A stretch of DNA of 16,118 bases from an uncultured Clostridia bacterium (lineage in GTDB: Bacteria > Bacillota > Clostridia > Oscillospirales > Ruminococcaceae), in NCBI GenBank assembly GCA_947624425.1, contig CANQKG010000010.1, positions 1 through 16,118 on the forward strand, read 5' to 3'. The translations under genes were made by a program, and so were the position numbers. Shown in pieces: positions 13,778 to 16,118 of this stretch. The notes under the pieces were generated by a model. The model was not told where the DNA came from and did no database searches. It worked only from the letters and a program-made list of their open reading frames with translations. How positions within the stretch are numbered: the stretch's first letter is position 1; every line of letters starts with the position of its first letter.

Positions 13778-13809
13778 AAGGATAGGAGATAGTGCAGGAG
13801 TGTAAGGCT

Positions 13810-14169
13810 ATGTCATTGATGGACAATTTAAAGCGCGGCTCTGTGGAGCTTTTGCTGCTTACCCTGCTTCAGGAAAAGGATATGTACGGCTATCAGCTTT
13901 CGCAGGAGCTGCTGCAAAGAAGCAGCGGAAGATACCAGCTGCTGGAAAGCTCGATGTATCCGATCCTTTACCGTATGATCGATAAGGGGTATATCAGCGA
14001 TCGCCGTGAGCTGGTGGGTCGGCGCCGGTTTCGGGTCTATTATCATATCGAAGCGGCGGGGCTTTCCTATCTGGAGGAAGCACGGGAGGTATACCTTTCC
14101 ACCGTGGGCGGCGTGCTGGAAATTTTGGGAAAAAGGATTGAGGAGAATGACGACAGTGAACCGGAATAA
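13810..14169 (+). CDS. PadR family transcriptional regulator
   Basis: A 119-residue winged-helix repressor. The PadR N-terminal pattern is clear: LKRGSVELLLLTLLQEKDMY-GYQLSQELLQRS, the SSMYPILYRMIDKGYIS recognition region, then the wing RRRFRVYYHIEAAG and a C-terminal dimerisation helix. PadR proteins bind palindromes near their own promoters and release on ligand binding. The ATG at 13810 has AGGAG 9 bases upstream and a leader of about 25 bases from P2; a GTG at 13792 would start almost at the transcript end. The stop lies inside the next gene (23-base overlap). The adjacent divergent gene encodes a dockerin protein, so regulation of that gene is possible but unproven; control of the co-transcribed membrane protein is the usual theme for this pair. 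Confidence 0.92.
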   Translation: MSLMDNLKRGSVELLLLTLLQEKDMYGYQLSQELLQRSSGRYQLLESSMYPILYRMIDKGYISDRRELVGRRRFRVYYHIEAAGLSYLEEAREVYLSTVGGVLEILGKRIEENDDSEPE

Positions 14170-14581
14170 CCGAGCCGCAAAAAAATATCTGCAAAAGGTT
14201 CGCCGCAGCCTCACCTGCCCGCGAAAGCTGAAAAAGCGCATGCTGGACGGTCTGCGTTCGGATATCGACGCCTATCTGGAGGAACACCCCAACGCTTCTT
14301 TGGAGGATTTAACAGAGCGGTTCGGGGAACCGGCGGCATTGTCGGAATCCTACCTATCGGCGCTGGACGCCGGAGAGCTGAAGTCCGCGGTGAATGTGAA
14401 AAAGCGGGTGGTGCTGATCGTGCTGTCCGCCTGTGCGGCGGCGGTATTGATTTGGCTGATCGCCGTTTGCATTCTTCTTTATACCGCCCCCGGCGAGGAA
14501 ACAGTGAGCTTTACGGAAACAATCGTTGATTATGGTTTTGTCAGCGATTCTTCTATTCCGTTAGCACAGGAACCAAATTGA
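14147..14581 (+). CDS. Small HAAS/DUF1700-type membrane protein paired with PadR
   Basis: A 144-residue protein with a charged N-terminal cytoplasmic domain (about 8-75) of the type found next to PadR regulators: YLQKVRRSL, KKRMLDGLRSDIDAYL, EDLTERFGEPAALSESYL. One transmembrane helix follows (about 88-112, VVLIVLSACAAAVLIWLIAV core), then a short outside tail of about 30 residues. Relatives sit in padR operons and are thought to sense membrane or envelope state; the function of this one is not known. It overlaps padR by 23 bases in another frame, which suggests translational coupling. An in-frame GTG at 14156, with AGGAG 10 bases upstream, is an alternative start. The family call rests on the domain pattern and neighbour, so it is moderately sure. 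Confidence 0.75.
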   Translation: MTTVNRNNRAAKKYLQKVRRSLTCPRKLKKRMLDGLRSDIDAYLEEHPNASLEDLTERFGEPAALSESYLSALDAGELKSAVNVKKRVVLIVLSACAAAVLIWLIAVCILLYTAPGEETVSFTETIVDYGFVSDSSIPLAQEPN

Positions 14582-14599
14582 TCCTGTTTGTTCTTTTTC

Positions 14600-14633
14600 A
14601 GCCGCCCGCTGCCTTGATAGGCAGCGGGCGGCT
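14600..14633 (+). terminator. Hairpin ending the padR operon
   Basis: A 15-bp perfect stem, AGCCGCCCGCTGCCT (14600-14614) with its complement at 14619-14633, and loop TGAT. It lies 18 bases after the stop. There is no T-tract on the + strand, so it may be a weak terminator or an mRNA 3'-end protector. Confidence 0.6.
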
Positions 14634-14675
14634 TAATCTGTCAACAGCAGCCATCAACGAAAAAGGTCAGGCGGC

Positions 14676-14778
14676 AATGGTACTGCAACACCCACAGGAC
14701 ACATGGTCTATTTTGCTTTTATGGTATGGAATCCTTCCACCGCGCAAAGCGCGGTCCCCCTCCCTTTGACAAGGGAGG
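14676..14778 (+). repeat. Dispersed intergenic repeat, copy 3 (degenerate)
   Basis: Bases 14676-14717 align with 9495-9535 of copy 2 (shared AATGG, CTGC, CACCC, CAGG, ATTTTGC) with about ten differences. Then come AATCCTTCC, the stem ACCGCGC/GCGCGGT (14739-14745 with 14749-14755) and the 20-base palindrome at 14759-14778. The part holding the AACCGC hairpin is missing. Copies 3 and 4 face each other. Confidence 0.75.
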
Positions 14779-14809
14779 CACTGGCGATCAAATAGGTTTT
14801 ACCGAAAAT

Positions 14810-14847
14810 ATAAACAAGGAAGGCTGACAAAAGCTTTCCTTGTTTAT
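14810..14847. terminator. Central 16-bp hairpin between repeat copies 3 and 4
   Basis: ATAAACAAGGAAGGCT (14810-14825) pairs with AGCTTTCCTTGTTTAT (14832-14847), with one G-T wobble and a 6-base loop, and is followed by TTT on the right and preceded by AAAA on the left. It can terminate from either side. Its centre nearly coincides with the midpoint between the flanking inverted repeat copies. Confidence 0.75.
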
Positions 14848-14871
14848 TTTAACCGCAAAAGCCAAATGCTG

Positions 14872-14932
14872 TTGTCAAAACCTCCCTTGTCAAAGGGAGG
14901 GGGACCATGCGGTAGCATGGTGGTGGGATTCT
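14872..14932 (-). repeat. Dispersed intergenic repeat, copy 4 (inverted)
   Basis: Read on the - strand: AATCCCACC, the stem ACCATGC/GCATGGT (14904-14910 with 14915-14921), the 20-base palindrome (14881-14900) and TTTTGACAAC. It is the mirror of copy 3, which lies about 100 bases to the left. Bases 14933-15002 hold nothing I can name. No gene is seen between 14582 and 15060. Confidence 0.8.
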
Positions 14933-15002
14933 CTCGGTTCAAAGCGCGTGCTTCCGATTACCGCGCCAATACAAAAGAACCCACAGCGGGCGGTTTTGTG
15001 CC

Positions 15003-15031
15003 TTGACGAATGAGCAAATCTTCTTTATAAT
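15003..15031 (+). promoter_or_regulatory. Sigma-A promoter for the AI-2E transporter gene
   Basis: TTGACG (15003-15008), a 17-bp spacer and a perfect TATAAT (15026-15031), 29 bases before the start codon. AAGGAGG follows with 6 bases to the ATG. Confidence 0.88.
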
Positions 15032-15060
15032 GGTAAATAAGTAGCACAAGGAGGTGCCGC

Positions 15061-16118
15061 ATGAAGTTTCGGATCGACAAACATCATATTTCCATGGGGC
15101 TTGTCGCCTTTGTGGTGATCGTCTGCGCCATTTTGTTTTATCTGCTGCTGACAAATTTTGATTTCATCCTCGGCATCATCGGGAAGCTGCTCCATATCCT
15201 GATGCCGATCATCTGGGGGCTTGTGATCGCCTACTTGCTCAATCCCGTACTCCGCTTTTTCGAAAATCGGGTGTTCGGCAAGATCAAATGGAAAAAGCCG
15301 CGTCCCAAGCTGGTGACCGGGTTCTCGATCGCCTCGACCCTCTTTGTCATGCTTTTGATCGTTGCGGGTCTGCTTTGGCTCATCATTCCGCAGGTGCTTT
15401 ACAGCGTGCGGGGCATTCTGGCGGCTCTGCCCGATTATATCAGCAATGCCGAGCGGCTTTTGAATGAGAATGTCATCAACAATCCGGCGTTCAAATCGCT
15501 CCTCCAAAACGGCTTTTCCTTTTTGGAAGAAGCGCTTGCCACCATCTCGGAGCAGCTTTCCCCGCGGCTCAACGAGTGGATCGGTCAGCTCACCGTGGGA
15601 GTGGTGGACTTCATCACCGGCTTCACCGATTTTGTGATCGGGATCATCGTATCGGTCTATGTCATGGCGTCGCGGGAGAAATTTGCCGAGCAGGCCAAAA
15701 AGCTGCTCTATGCGTTTTTGCCCGACCGCGTCTGCAAGAAAACGCTGAAGATCACCCGCATCACCAACGAGACCTTCGGCGGATTTCTGTCGGGCAAGCT
15801 GCTGGATTCGCTCATCATCGGGCTGATCTGCTTTATCGTGATGGCGCTGTTCCGCTGGGAGTACCCGGTGCTGATCAGCGTGGTGATCGGTGTGTTCAAC
15901 ATCATTCCGTTTTTCGGACCGGTCATCGGCGCGATTCCCTGTTTGATTATTCTTCTGCTGGCAAACCCCATGCACGCGCTGTTTTTCCTCATCTTCATCC
16001 TGCTGCTGCAAACCTTTGACGGGAACATCCTCGGCCCGAAGATTTTGGGGGAGGCAACCGATCTGCCGCCCTTCTGGGTGATCTTCGCCATTCTGGTCGG
16101 CGGCGGGATCGGCGGCAT
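15061..16118 (+). CDS. AI-2E family transporter (3' end outside window)
   Basis: The first 352 codons of a membrane protein of the AI-2E (UPF0118/PerM) family; the frame is open to the window end. Visible features are an N-terminal hydrophobic hairpin (about 12-60, with ILMPIIWGLVIAYLLNPVL), a third helix near 83-105, a long amphipathic middle region (about 105-190), and the family hallmarks NETFGGFLSGKLLDSLIIG, VFNIIPFFGPVIGAIP and QTFDGNILGPKILG near the end. Members have been linked to AI-2 export, Na+/H+ exchange and other transport, so the substrate here is open. The AAGGAGG site and the consensus promoter fix the start. About 50-60 residues are probably missing at the C-terminus. It looks like a single gene. 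Confidence 0.92.
   Translation, partial: MKFRIDKHHISMGLVAFVVIVCAILFYLLLTNFDFILGIIGKLLHILMPIIWGLVIAYLLNPVLRFFENRVFGKIKWKKPRPKLVTGFSIASTLFVMLLIVAGLLWLIIPQVLYSVRGILAALPDYISNAERLLNENVINNPAFKSLLQNGFSFLEEALATISEQLSPRLNEWIGQLTVGVVDFITGFTDFVIGIIVSVYVMASREKFAEQAKKLLYAFLPDRVCKKTLKITRITNETFGGFLSGKLLDSLIIGLICFIVMALFRWEYPVLISVVIGVFNIIPFFGPVIGAIPCLIILLLANPMHALFFLIFILLLQTFDGNILGPKILGEATDLPPFWVIFAILVGGGIGG

Noticed and set aside
14578..14769. 63-codon frame after the HAAS-type gene
   Set aside because: It runs through a hairpin and repeat copy 3 and has no independent coding signal.
5288..14932. CRISPR array or IS element from the four similar repeats
   Set aside because: The copies are kilobases apart or inverted, differ in length, have no regular spacers, and no transposase or cas gene is in the window.
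15025..16011. 328-codon open frame on the - strand
   Set aside because: It lies antisense to the AI-2E transporter; the protein is dominated by His, Asp, Gln and Arg, the typical mirror of hydrophobic membrane codons.

Overview
This window looks like chromosomal DNA of a fibre-degrading, gut-type Gram-positive anaerobe of the Clostridia, most likely in or near the Oscillospiraceae/Ruminococcaceae. The reasons are strong AGGAGG ribosome binding sites, sigma-A promoters with 17-bp spacers, moderately GC-rich genes, several secreted proteins with type I dockerins (the cellulosome plug-in module), and a PadR plus small membrane-protein pair. The family assignment is inference from gene content; no rRNA gene is present.

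Region 1 (1-5284) is a housekeeping block on the + strand. It holds the 3' end of rpoC with its terminator, then a promoter preceded by a long hairpin, then a tight operon lon-engB-lysA. These encode the Lon protease, a ribosome-assembly GTPase and diaminopimelate decarboxylase. lon and engB overlap by 4 bases, and lysA follows engB after 15 bases. Region 2 (5285-6990) holds a dispersed repeat copy, a leader with an inverted repeat and a terminator-like hairpin, a MATE exporter, and a strong bidirectional terminator shared with the convergent gene.

Region 3 (6992-13570) is the accessory heart of the window and lies entirely on the - strand. It encodes four proteins: a 730-residue secreted protein with an internal dockerin and a C-terminal GH16 domain; a 577-residue secreted laminarinase-like GH16 enzyme with a C-terminal dockerin; a 235-residue GH16 domain with no signal peptide and no dockerin, about 66% identical to the GH16 domain of the first; and a 383-residue secreted dockerin protein with no recognised catalytic domain. 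A roughly 100-residue module recurs once in the 730-residue protein and twice in the 383-residue protein. Together this looks like a small beta-glucan degradation locus feeding a cellulosome-like complex. No cohesin or scaffoldin is in the window.

Region 4 (13571-14633) is a divergent control region with a promoter firing left into the dockerin gene and two tandem promoters firing right into padR. padR overlaps a small membrane protein gene of the HAAS/DUF1700 type. Region 5 (14634-16118) holds two inverted copies of the dispersed repeat around a central hairpin, then a consensus promoter and the first 352 codons of an AI-2E family transporter that runs off the window.

Four copies of one intergenic repeat family (near 5288, 9458, 14676 and 14872) share a hairpin whose stem sequence changes between copies while pairing is kept, plus the 20-base palindrome CCTCCCTTTGACAAGGGAGG or a close relative. 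No tRNA, rRNA, CRISPR array, transposase or integrase was seen.
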